Assembly: GCA_963755815.1 (NCBI GenBank)
Contig: CAVWLF010000003.1
Location: 62,001-126,000, forward strand
Direction: 5' to 3'
Source: Palsa-506 sp963755815
Lineage (GTDB): Bacteria; Actinomycetota; Actinomycetes; Streptosporangiales; Streptosporangiaceae
DNA: 64,000 bases
This document shows positions 25,328-35,142 of this stretch, piece after piece. How positions within the stretch are numbered: the first letter of the stretch is position 1; the number at the start of each line of letters is the position of its first letter. The position numbers and the translations under genes were made by a program. The notes under the pieces are model-generated. The model searched no databases. It was given only the letters and a program-made list of their open reading frames with translations, and was not told the DNA's origin.

Positions 25328-28140
25328 ATGAACCTGCGGCGCCGGGGCAGGCGCGTCCTGGCCGCGGTAGTGGCCGCGGTCCTGGTGGCCGCCGCGGTCG
25401 TGGCCGGCCTCGTCGTCGCCAGCCGCCCGGCGCCCATCGGGGTGCGGAACCTGCGCATCGCCGTCACGGACGGCCCGCGCGACAACCAGCACGTGCTGCT
25501 CGACGCCACCTTCTTCACCCCGGCCGGCGACGGCAAGGTACCGGCCATCCTGGTCGCGCACGGCTTCGGCCAGACGAAGAACGCGGTCCGGCCGGAAGCC
25601 GAGCAGCTGGCGCGGGCCGGGTTCGCCGTGCTGACCTGGTCGGCGCGCGGATTCGGCCAGTCCACCGGGCAGATCGCGCTTGATTCGCCGGACTACGAGG
25701 TCAAGGACGTCGAGCAGCTGGTCAGCTGGCTGGCCAGGCAGCCGCGGGTACTGCTCGATCATCCGGGCGACCCCCGGGTCGGCATCACCGGGGCGTCCTA
25801 CGGCGGCGCGATCGCGCTGCTGGCCGCCGCCTACGACCACCGGATCGACGCCATCGTCCCGCAGATCACCTGGAACAACCTGGCCACCGCGCTGTTCCCG
25901 AACGCGGCCGGCGGCGGGCCGCTCGGCGGCGTGTTCAAGAAGCAGTGGGCCGGCCTGCTGTTCACCCAGGGCTCGGTGGGCTTCGGTACCGCCAGCCGGG
26001 ATGCGGCCAGCCCACTGGGCACAGCCAGCCAGTGCGGCCGCTTCCTGCCCCGAATCTGCGCCATCTACCGGCAGGTCGCCACCCTGGGGCGGCCCACGCC
26101 GCAGGCCGTCTCGCTGCTGCTGCGGTCCAGCCCGGCCAGCGTCGCGAGCCGGATCGATGTCCCGACCTTGCTGATCCAGGGCATGCACGACTCGCTGTTC
26201 GGGCTGGACCAGGCCAACGCCAACTACCAGGCCATCCGGCGAAACGGGGCACCCGTGGACATGGTCTGGTTCGCCGGCGGGCACGACGGCGGCGATCAGG
26301 AGACCAGCCGGATGAACGCACTGACCGAGCAGTGGTTCGACCGCTGGCTGAAACCGCCGGGCCGGGCATTCCACGCGGGCAGCGCCGCCGCCGGGGCGAG
26401 CGCCGGCCGCACGTCCGCGGCGAGCACCGCGACCGGCCAGCCGGCCTTCACGGTGACCAGGCCGCTCGGGTTCGACCCGTCGAGTGAGACCGAGATCCTG
26501 GGCGTCGCCACCGCGCCGGCCTACCCGGGCCTGGACGGGACCAGGCAGACCATGCTGCCGGTGGCCGGGCCGCCGCAGACGATCATCCGCCCGCCCGGCG
26601 GCGCGCCCGCCTCGATCTCGGTCTTCCCCGGGCTCGGCGCGCTGGGCGGGCTCACCTTCGACGTGCCCGGCCAGAGCGCGGCCTTCACCTCCGCGCCGCT
26701 GACCGCGCCGATCCAGGTCACCGGCGCCCCCATGGTCCGGATCCGGGTCAGCGGCGAGGCCCCGGTGACCCTGTTCGCCAAGGTCTACGACGTGGACCAG
26801 GCCGGCAACGCCACGCTCCCCGATCAGCTCGCCGCGCCGCTGCGGGTTACCGGCGCGGCGGCCGGCCGGGACGTCACCGTCCGGCTCCCGGCGATCGATT
26901 ACGACTTCGCGGCCGGGCACCGGCTCCGCCTCGTGCTGACCACCACCGACTTCGCCTACGCGACCCCGCCGCAGGAGGCGACCTACCAGGTGGGCCTGGC
27001 CGGCCCCGGGCTGTCGCTGCCGTCGGACCCGGCCCTGGCCGTCGTCAACGGCGGGGTGCCGTGGTGGACCTGGGCGGCGCCGCTCGCCGCCCTCGCGGCG
27101 GCGGCCCTGATCCTCGCGGCCGGGCGCCGCCGGGACCGGGATGTGCTGGTGCCCGGGCTGGCGGGCGTCCCGCTGGAGATCACCGACCTGACCAAGCGCT
27201 ACCACGACGGCCAGCTCGCGGTGGACGGGGTGTCCCTGCGGGTGGAACGCGGCCAGATCCTCGGGCTGCTCGGGCCCAACGGCGCGGGCAAGACCACCAC
27301 GCTGCGGATCCTGATGGGCCTGATCCACCCGGACGCGGGCACGATCATGATCTTCGGGCGGCCGGTCCGGCCTGGCGCGCCGGCCCTGTCCCGGCTGGGC
27401 TCGTTCGTGGAGGGGCCCGGTTTCCTGCCGCATCTGTCCGGCCGCGCCAACCTGGACCTGTACTGGCGGGCGACTGGCCGCCCGGATGGCGATTCGCACC
27501 TGGCCCGGGTGGTCGCGATCGCCGGCCTGGGGACCGCCATCGACCGCCCGGTGCGCGCGTACTCGCGCGGCATGTGCCAGCGGCTCGCTATCGCCCAGGC
27601 CATGCTCGGCCTGCCGGACCTGCTGGTGCTCGACGAGCCGATGAACGGCCTGGACCCGCCGCAGATCAGGGAGATGCGCGACGTGCTGGTCCAGTACGCG
27701 GCGGACGGCCGGACGGTGATCCTGTCCAGCCACATGCTCGCCGAGGTAGAGCAGACCTGCACGCACGTGGTCGTCATGGGCATGGGCAAGCGCCTGGCGG
27801 CCGGGCCGGTCAGCGAGATCGTCGGCACCGGATCGGCGCTGGTGGTGGGCACCCCGCAGGCGCAGCGGGCCGTGGACGTGCTGTCCGCGATGCACGGGAT
27901 CGACGGCGCCGAGCGGCATCCGGACGGCGTGCTCGTTCATCCGAACGGAGTCGCGGCGTCCGCAGTGGTCGCGGCGCTGGTCGGAGCCGGGATCCCGGTG
28001 GAGCGGGTGACCCCGAACCGCCGTCTGGAGGATGCCTTCCTGGCCCTCATCGCCGGCCGGCCGGCGCCGGCCCGCGGCCGTCCGGTGATCCGGGGCACGA
28101 CGGCGATCCGGTCCCCGGCAGCGGGAAGGAGCAGGCATGA
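25328..28140 (+). CDS. S15-type alpha/beta hydrolase fused to an ABC transporter ATPase, probable frameshift near the end
   Basis: One polypeptide of about 935 residues. A membrane anchor (about 10-32) is followed by an extracytoplasmic X-Pro-peptidase/CocE-like hydrolase with the nucleophile elbow GASYGG near 154-159, acid HDSLFGLD and His in AGGHDGGD, and by the family's C-terminal jelly-roll (to about 565). A second membrane helix (PWWTWAAPLAALAAAALILAAG) returns the chain to the cytosol, where an ABC domain has GPNGAGKTTTLR, YSRGMCQRLAIA and LLVLDEPMNGLDP. As written, the frame stays open to 29062, right through the permease. In the +2 frame it would end GSGKEQA at 28140, overlapping the permease ATG, so a one-base indel in the CCGG-repeat stretch at about 28049-28075 is likely. 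The start could also be the GTG at 25301. Confidence 0.85.
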
Positions 28141-29048
28141 CGACCGGGCAGGCCAGTGCGGGCGCCGCGGGACCGGCCGGCGCCAGCGTCCCCGGGCCGG
28201 CCAGCGCCGGCGCGCCGGGCTACAACCCGCGCCGGACCCTGCCGTTCCGGGTCGAGGCCATCCGCCAGCTACGGCGCCGGCGGACGATGATCGCGTTCGG
28301 GATCCTGCTGGTCCTGCCCTGGATCCTGGTGGGTGCCTTCGAGGTCAGCGGGCCGGCCTCGCCCGGCGGCGGAACGCCCGGCCTGGTGACGATGGCGACC
28401 CACGGCGGCCTCAACTTCGCGGCGTTCCTGTTCTTCGTCTCGGCCGGGTTCCTGCTGGTGGTGGCGGTCGCGCTGTTCTGCGGGGACACGGTCGCCAGCG
28501 AGGCCAGCTGGGCATCGCTGCGATACCTGCTCGCCGCGCCGGTGCCGCGCGCCAGGCTGCTCCGGCAGAAGCTGGCCGTCGCACTCACGTACTCGACCGT
28601 CGCGATCATCACGCTGGTGGTCATGGCCCTGGTCGCGGGGACGGTGGCGTTCGGCTGGCACCCGCTCCGGCTGCCCGGCACCGGGGTGGACCTGCCGTAC
28701 GGCACGGCGTTCGCCCGGCTGGGCATCGTGCTCGGCTATGTCCTGATCACCGAGCTGGTGGTGGCCGCGCTGGCGTTCCTGCTCTCGGTCTCGACGGACT
28801 CGCCGCTCGGCGCGGTGGGCGGGGCGGTGGGCCTGGTCATCGTCAGCAACATCCTCGACGCGGTGACCGCGCTGGGATCCTGGCGGGAGATCCTGCCCAC
28901 GCACTGGCAGTTCGCCTGGCTCGACGCGGTGCAGTCGCAGGTCACCTGGGGCGGCATGATCGAGGGCGCGTCCGTCTCGGTGTGCTACGCCGTGGTCCTG
29001 TTCGCGCTGGCCTTCCGGCATTTCCGGGTCCGGGACATCGTTTCCTGA
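28137..29048 (+). CDS. ABC-2 family permease, partner of the hydrolase-ABC fusion
   Basis: This 303-residue protein has about six transmembrane helices. An Ala/Gly-rich cytoplasmic start precedes RVEAIRQLRRRRTMIAFGILLVLPWILVGAFEV, the usual entry helix. LRYLLAAPVPRARLLRQKLAVALTYSTVAIITLVV is the conserved coupling segment of ABC-2 permeases (sort of RYLLxxPVxRxxLLxxK). Further helices are VLGYVLITELVVAALAFLLSV and AVGLVIVSNILDAV. It is positioned to pair with the ATPase domain of the upstream fusion protein, whose probable TGA overlaps its ATG. Its 3' end overlaps the convergent SDR gene by 64 bp. Confidence 0.88.
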   Translation: MTTGQASAGAAGPAGASVPGPASAGAPGYNPRRTLPFRVEAIRQLRRRRTMIAFGILLVLPWILVGAFEVSGPASPGGGTPGLVTMATHGGLNFAAFLFFVSAGFLLVVAVALFCGDTVASEASWASLRYLLAAPVPRARLLRQKLAVALTYSTVAIITLVVMALVAGTVAFGWHPLRLPGTGVDLPYGTAFARLGIVLGYVLITELVVAALAFLLSVSTDSPLGAVGGAVGLVIVSNILDAVTALGSWREILPTHWQFAWLDAVQSQVTWGGMIEGASVSVCYAVVLFALAFRHFRVRDIVS

Positions 29049-30142
29049 GCACCAGGCGGTAGCTGTACCCGGCCCGGGACGCGCGCGGCCCGCTCACCGG
29101 CTGGGTTTCCAGCCCGGCCGGTGCTATCGGTCAGGTGCCGGTGCCGGGGGCGGTTGGCCGGCGGTGGTTGCGCCGGTGACGCTTGTGCGGCCATCCGGCC
29201 CAGCTCGGCGTAGTCGTAGGCGGCCTCGGGCTTCGCGCGTACCAGCGCGTCGAGCGACTTGGCGTCCTCGCCGACCAGGATCCGCCAGGCCCCCGACCGC
29301 ACCCCGTCGAGGATGATGGTCGCCGCCGCCGCCGCGCTGAGCGGCGCCTTGTCCCGGAAGTCGGCGTTCGCCCGGACCAGCATCCGGCGCAGGTCGGCGG
29401 CGGACGCGCCCTCGGCCAGCGCCCCGGCGGCGGCCAGCTTGGCCTGCGCGTCGCGGGGGATGAGCTCCTCCAGCTGGGCGTCGGTCATGTGCTCCGGCTC
29501 GGGCAGGCCGCGGGCGCGCAGGCTGTTCGCGACGATATTGGTGCCCACGTGGCCCGGCAGCACGACGGCGACCCGGACCTGGGGCGCGTTGGTGCGCAGG
29601 TCCTCGATCAGCGCCTCGGAGAAGCCCTTCACGGCGAACTTAGCCGTGGCGTAGGCGGTGTTCGGCACGCCCGGGCCCAGGGCCGCCCAGAAGCCGTTAA
29701 CGCTGCTGGTGTTGACCAGGACGCCGTCCCCGCTGGCGATGAGCAGCGGCAGGAACACGCGGGCGCAGTAATAGACGCCCCACCAGTCGACGGCGAACGT
29801 GCGTTCCCATTCCTCCCGGCGGTCGCTGACGAAGCTGCTGCCGCCGCCGATGCCGGCGTTGCTGAAGACCAGGTCGACGTGATCGCTGGCGTGCCCGCCG
29901 AGCAGCTCGTCGCGAAACCGCAGCACCTGCGCCTCAGCGGAGACGTCACAGGCATGGCCGGTGACCTGAACGCCCGGCGGGGCGCCCGCCCGGGCCATCT
30001 CCGCGGTCTCCGCGACCGTGTCCGCGTTCACGTCGCAGGCGGCTACCGAGCACCCCTGCGCCGCCAGCTGGCGGACCAGCTCGCGGCCCATGCCGGAACC
30101 GCCGCCGGTCACCACCGCGAGCTTCCCCGCGAACGAGTCCAC
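28985..30142 (-). CDS. SDR-family oxidoreductase with C-terminal extension
   Basis: This short-chain dehydrogenase of 385 residues is longer than the usual 250-330. The cofactor loop is TGGGSGMG after FAGKLAVV, then CDVNAD and SNAGIG; the catalytic set is NTSSVNGF and YATAKFAVKGF. The body ends near DYAELGRMAAQ; beyond it lies an arginine-rich tail of about 60 residues that looks like unselected sequence and runs 64 bp into the end of the convergent permease gene, so the native stop may have been lost. GTG at 30142 is chosen from AGGAGG nine bases upstream and because the fold begins there. It is divergent from the BTAD regulator. Substrate unknown. Confidence 0.82.
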   Translation of the reverse strand: MDSFAGKLAVVTGGGSGMGRELVRQLAAQGCSVAACDVNADTVAETAEMARAGAPPGVQVTGHACDVSAEAQVLRFRDELLGGHASDHVDLVFSNAGIGGGSSFVSDRREEWERTFAVDWWGVYYCARVFLPLLIASGDGVLVNTSSVNGFWAALGPGVPNTAYATAKFAVKGFSEALIEDLRTNAPQVRVAVVLPGHVGTNIVANSLRARGLPEPEHMTDAQLEELIPRDAQAKLAAAGALAEGASAADLRRMLVRANADFRDKAPLSAAAAATIILDGVRSGAWRILVGEDAKSLDALVRAKPEAAYDYAELGRMAAQASPAQPPPANRPRHRHLTDSTGRAGNPAGERAARVPGRVQLPPGAQETMSRTRKCRKASANRTTA

Positions 30143-30435
30143 CGCCCGCCGCCTCCTGCCGGTCGTGCCTGGCCAGGGAGCACCCGGCCGCCGCGGCCGG
30201 CCGGGCCGTGCCGTGCCGCGTCCGGGCTGCTGACTGGCCCGCAGCCGCCAGGTTAGCCACCGGGCATGGCGCGGACAAGCCGCCCGCGACCTCGGTCCGG
30301 GACAGCGCGGGCCCGGGAGGCAGGCGCGCGAGCCGATGGCGGACGGCGTCCGGCCCGCATGAAGCATCAGGGGGATCCGTCGCTGTGGTACAAGGAAGTC
30401 CAGACAGGTAGATGCTGTCAGCAGGGGAGGTGCGG

Positions 30436-33400
30436 ATGACAACCCCTGACAGCGGCGGGGCGCCGGACGGTGCGCAGCTTCGGCTGGTCGGCACCTTCGC
30501 GGTCGCCTGCGGCGGTACCCCGGTGGCCGGCCCTGATCTCGGCAGCCGCAAGGCCCGCACGCTGCTCAAGCTGCTGGCGGTCGAGCGTCCCCGGACCGTG
30601 ACGGCCGACCGGATCGCGGAGGTGCTGTGGGGTGCCGCGCCGCCGGCCGGCCCGGCGGAGAACATCGCGACGTTCGTCAGCCGGCTGCGCCGCATCCTCG
30701 GGGCCGATGCCATCCACGGCGGCCGGACCGGCTACCGGCTGGGCCCGCCGCCCGCGGTCCAGGTCGATCTGGACGAGGCGGGCCGCTGGGCAGACGAGGC
30801 GGAGCGGCGGCTGGCCACGGCCGAGCCGGCCCTCGCCGTCGCCGCGGCCACCCGCGGGCTTGACGTGCTGGCGGCCGGCCTGGTCCTGGAAGATGAGCCC
30901 GACGCCGAGTGGGCCCAGCCTGCCCGCGCTGAGCAGGCCGAGCTGCTGCGGCGGGTGCGGCACGTTCTCGCGGAGGCGGCGCTCGCCGCGGGCGACCCGT
31001 CCGCCGCCGCGGCCGCCGCCGTGGCGGCGGTATCCGACGACCCCTACGACGAGCGGGCCCGGCGGGCGCTGATGCGCGGGCTGGCCGCGGGCGGCGAGCC
31101 CGCCCGGGCCCTGGCCACCTACGCCGAGCTGCGTGACCTCCTCGCCGAGGAGCTCGGCGCCGACCCGGCGGCACAGACTCAGCAGCTGCACCTTGCCGTG
31201 CTCCGCGAGCAGGAACTCCCGCCCGGCGGTGCCGCGGTGCCCGGCGGTGCCGCGCCGGGCGGTACCGCGACGCGCGGCCGCGCCGTCCCGCCTGATCTGC
31301 CGGGCCGGGCCGCCGAGCTGAACCGGCTGCGGGCGGCCTGGAATGACGCGGCGGCCGGCCACCCGGCACTCATCCTGGTCAGCGGTGAGGCCGGGATCGG
31401 CAAGACGCGGCTGGCCGGCCAGCTGACCCGGATCGCGGCCACGACCGGAGGCACCGTCCTCGCGGCGCGCTGCTACGAAACCGAGCGGTCCCTGTTCCTG
31501 CAGCCGTTCGCCGATGCGATCGCGGCCGTGGTCCGCGCGATGCCGCCCGCCCGGATGCAGGATCTGGCCGGCGGCCACGCCCCGGTGCTGGCCCGGCTGG
31601 TGCCCGAGGTCGCGGAACTGCTCGGCCCGCTGCCCGCCGCCCGCCAGGACACCGCCGACATCGAGCGGCGTCGCGGGTTCGAGGCGGTCACCGCGTTCAT
31701 CCGTGCTCTCGCCGACCGTGGCCCCGTGCTGCTCAGCCTCGATGACCTGCAGAACGCCGGCCGGGCGACGGTCGAGTTGCTGCACTACCTGGCCAGGCAC
31801 GCGCCGCGCAGCCAGCTGCTCGTCATCGCGACGGTGCGCGCCGAAGAGGGCGCCGAGGTCGTCGATTCGCTGGCCGCCGTCTCGGACCGGATGGACCTCG
31901 GGCCGCTGCCCGCCGATGCGGTCGCCACCCTGGCCGCGGCCGCCGGGCAGGCGGACCAGACCGAATCGATCGTCAGCCGCACCCGCGGGCACACGCTGTT
32001 CGTGGTCGAGACGCTGCGCTCGCTCGCGGCCGGCCACACCGGCGTGCCGGAATCGCTGGAGGAAGCGGTCCTCGCCCGGGTACGGCGGGCCGGCCCGGCC
32101 GTCGAGGCGGCGCTGCGGGCCGCCGCGGTGCTGGGAGCATCGTTCGATCCGGCTACGGTGGCCGGCTTGCTGGGGGAGGCCCCGCAGGCCGCGATCGCCG
32201 CGTGCGCGGGCGCGCTGGCGGCCCGGCTGCTCGTCGTGGCCGATCGGGACTACGAGTTCGCCAACGATCTGGTCCGTGAGGTGCTGTACGCGACGACCCC
32301 GGCACCGACCCGGCAGGCGTATCACCGCCACGCAGCTGACCTGCTAACGCGCAAGCCCGAGACGATGGCCGCGCACGCGGCGGCGGCGCAGGACTGGCCG
32401 CGGGCGGCACGCGGGTGGCTGCTCGCCGGTGAAGGGGCGCTCAGCCGGGCGGCCGCCGCCGACGCGGTCGAGTTGCTCACCCGGAGCCTGGACGCCGCGG
32501 TCCGCAGCGGTGACCGTGAGGTGCAGGCCAGGGCGCTGCTGACCCGCGGCCGGGCCCGGGAGGCGCTGGTCGAGTTCGACGCGTCGGTGGCCGACATCGA
32601 GGCCGCGGTCAGCCTGTCCCGCGACTCGGGCGACCGGCGGCTGCAGATGACGGGGCTGCTGGCCCTCGGCGGGGATTCCCGGGTAGCGCGCGGACGGCCG
32701 GTCGCGGACGCGGTCGATCCGCTGGAGCGCGGTCTCTCGATCGCCGCCGCGCTCTCGGACCGGGCCATGGAGGCGAACCTGCGGGCCCGGCTCGCTATCC
32801 TCGCGACGCACCGGCTGCACTTCGGCGAGGCCGTTGAGCAGGGCCGGATGGCGGTCCGCGCGGCGCGGGCCGCGGGAGATCCCGAGGCGCTGGCCGCCGC
32901 CCTGGACGGGCAGAAGACATCACTCGCCTATCTCGGCGAGATCGGCCCGCTGGTGCCGGTGCTGGACGAGCTCGAGCCGCTGGTGCGCCGCCTCGGCGAT
33001 CTCTACCGGCTGCACTGGGTGCTGTTCGAGTCGGCGTTCCCGGCCCTCGCGGCCGGCGACTGGCCGGGCGCGGTCGCCCGCATCGAAGCGGCCCTGGAGG
33101 TTCATCGCCGCAGTGGTTACGGGGCGCACGCAGGCTGGCATGTCGCCGTGCTCGGCGCGGTGGCCCGGCTGCAGGGTCGCTACGACGAGGCCATCGGCAT
33201 CGGCCGGCGCGCCGTGGCCCTGAGCGAGGCGGCACCGCACGTCTGGACCACGGCGGCGGCGGGCGCGGCGCTGGGGACGACGCTGCTGGAGGCGGGCGCC
33301 GTCGATGAGTGCCGTCACGGTGCTGGACCGGGCCCGGGTGGCCGCCTCGCAAGACGGCGCCGAGGCCATCCGGCTGCGCTGCCTGGCGCCGCTCGCCGAG

Positions 33401-33754
33401 GCGACCGGCTCGACGGCGATCCTGGGTGAGGCGGCGGCGCTGCTCGACGGGATCAGCGCCCCCGATGGCTCGGCGTTCCTGACCGCGGACGGCTGCTACC
33501 TCGCGGTAGCGCGCGCCCGGCTGGCGCGCGGCGAGCCGGAGCTCGCCCGGGCCACGCTGGCGCCGTTGCTGCAGGCTGCCGCCCGGGTGCCGTGGGTGGC
33601 GCCGCTGGCCGCCGCGTCGCTCGTGGATGGCCGTGCCGCCGCGTCGCTCGGCCTAGCCGGGGAGGCCGCCGTGTCCTGGCGCCGCGCCGCTGACCTGGGC
33701 CGTCGCCACGGCTTGCCGCGTATCGCGCGGGAGGCGGCGACGGCACTCGGCTGA
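30436..33754 (+). CDS. BTAD-type regulator with AAA ATPase and TPR-like repeats, frameshifted near the end
   Basis: This is a large AfsR/SARP-LAL-like transcription activator. Order: OmpR-type winged helix (about 8-95, LGSRKARTLLKLLAVERPRTV), bacterial transcriptional activation domain (about 95-245, ending YAELRDLLAEELGADPAAQ), a Gly/Ala/Pro linker, an ATPase with Walker A SGEAGIGKTRL near 315-325 and Walker B-like VLLSLDDLQ, then helical TPR-like repeats. One extra C at 33312-33313 ends the first frame wrongly at 33429; the next frame, from 33314 (VTVLDRARVAAS), continues the repeats to 33754. ATG at 30436 is chosen from GGGGAGG five bases upstream; an in-frame ATG lies eight codons earlier. 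Likely targets are the neighbouring methyltransferase and hydrolase-glycosyltransferase genes, by inference. Confidence 0.85.
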
Positions 33755-33890
33755 CCCCGGGCCGATGGCAATTCCGCCCTGAAAGCACCACGACCACGCA
33801 TCAGGCTGCAATGGGCTTGCAATGGCCTTGCAATGTGCCGCGGGACTATCCCGGTGGCCGGGTGGTCCGGCCACGACCAAGGGAGGACAC

Positions 33891-34946
33891 ATGGCCATCG
33901 ATGAGGGCAAGCTGAACGAGTTCCTGGGCCGCTTCGTATCGGACCTCGGCGCCACGATAGCCGCGGGCGGCATCGTGATCGGGCACCGGCTCGGCCTCTT
34001 CCACGCGCTGGCCGAGGGCCCGGCGACGGCCGACGAGCTCGCCCGGCGCACCGAGACCAATCCCCGCTACATCGCGGAGTGGCTCCGCGGCCAGGCGGCG
34101 GGCGGCTACGTGCACTACGACGCGGCGAATGACACCTACTCGCTGACCGAGGAGCAGGCGTTCGCGCTGACCAATCCGGACGGCGGGGTCTACATGCCGG
34201 GCGCGTTCGTGCTGGCCCTCGGCACGCTGAAGGCGAACGACCGGATCACCGCCGCGTTCAGGTCCGGCGACGGAATGGGCTGGCATGAGCATGACGAGGA
34301 CGTGTTCACCGGCTGCGAGCAGTTCTTCCGGCCCGGCTATGTCGCGAACCTGGTGCCGTCCTGGCTGCCGGCCCTGGACGGCGTGGTCGAGAAGCTGCGG
34401 GCCGGCGCGAAGGGCGCCGACCTGGGCTGCGGGCTCGGGGCATCGACGGTGCTGCTCGGCCAGGCGTACCCGGAATCAAGCTTTATCGGGTCGGACTACC
34501 ACGAGCGCTCGATCGAGCTGGCCCGCAAGCGGGCGGCCGACGCGGGCGTCTCCGACCGGGTGCAGTTCGAGGTGGCCTCGGCGGCCGGGTTCTCCGGATC
34601 GGACTACGACCTGATCACCACCTTCGACTGCCTGCACGACATGGGCGATCCGCTGTCCGCGGCGAAGCACATCCGCCAGGCGCTGGCCGACAACGGGACC
34701 TGGATGGTGGTCGAACCGGCCGCCGCCGATGACGTGCCCGGCAATCTCAACCCGGTCGGCCGGATCTACTACAACTTCTCCGCGCAGCTCTGCATCCCGA
34801 ACGCGCTGTCGCAGCCAGGCGGTTATGCGCTCGGCGCGCAGGCGGGCGAGGCGGCGATTCGCCGGGTCGCGACAGACGCCGGCTTCACCAGGTTCCGCCG
34901 GGCGACCGAGACGCCGTTCAACATCGTCTACGAGGCACGGCCGTAG
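33891..34946 (+). CDS. Class I SAM-dependent methyltransferase with N-terminal winged helix
   Basis: This 351-residue protein resembles Rv2258c-type methyltransferases. The first 90 residues hold a helix-turn-helix dimerisation domain (LGLFHALAEGPATADELARRTETNPRYIAEWLRGQAAGGYV). The Rossmann methyltransferase core has the SAM loop KGADLGCGLGAST near 171-182, acidic residue in FIGSDYHERSIELAR, and FDCLHDMGDP before the final strand. ATG at 33891 follows GGGAGG directly, a strong Shine-Dalgarno; the frame is open 23 codons further upstream but without a start signal. The substrate is probably a small molecule. It lies between the BTAD regulator and the hydrolase-glycosyltransferase fusion. Confidence 0.9.
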   Translation: MAIDEGKLNEFLGRFVSDLGATIAAGGIVIGHRLGLFHALAEGPATADELARRTETNPRYIAEWLRGQAAGGYVHYDAANDTYSLTEEQAFALTNPDGGVYMPGAFVLALGTLKANDRITAAFRSGDGMGWHEHDEDVFTGCEQFFRPGYVANLVPSWLPALDGVVEKLRAGAKGADLGCGLGASTVLLGQAYPESSFIGSDYHERSIELARKRAADAGVSDRVQFEVASAAGFSGSDYDLITTFDCLHDMGDPLSAAKHIRQALADNGTWMVVEPAAADDVPGNLNPVGRIYYNFSAQLCIPNALSQPGGYALGAQAGEAAIRRVATDAGFTRFRRATETPFNIVYEARP

Positions 34947-34950
34947 CAGC

Positions 34951-35036
34951 GCCACGGCCGGATGCGACCACGGCCGGATGCGGCCACGGCCGGAAGCGGC
35001 CAGCGGCTGGAAGCGGCCACGGCTGGGGTGTGTACC
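34951..35036. repeat. Imperfect tandem 16-base repeats
   Basis: About five units of the type GCGGCCACGGCCGGAA follow each other between the methyltransferase and the hydrolase-glycosyltransferase gene; units differ by one to three bases. Not a CRISPR array: there are no spacers. Confidence 0.75.
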
Positions 35037-35142
35037 GGCCGTGGCCGCCGGCCGCTGGCCGCGGTGACCGGCCCGCGACCGCGGCGTCCGGCCTGATGCC
35101 GGGGCCGCGGCGTCCTGACACGAAGAGAGAAAGGACAGTCCG

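Noticed and set aside
25223..28138. 971-codon minus-strand open frame opposite the hydrolase-ABC gene
   Set aside because: Shadow of the fusion gene; composition is Arg/Gly/His/Asp repeats typical of antisense frames here.
28141..29062. Extension of the hydrolase-ABC frame through the permease gene
   Set aside because: The permease frame has clear helices; the extension translates to Arg/Gly-rich nonsense, so I end the fusion at the TGA overlapping the permease start.
34951..35036. Short repeated units as a CRISPR array
   Set aside because: The units follow each other without unique spacers and vary in sequence; no cas gene is present.
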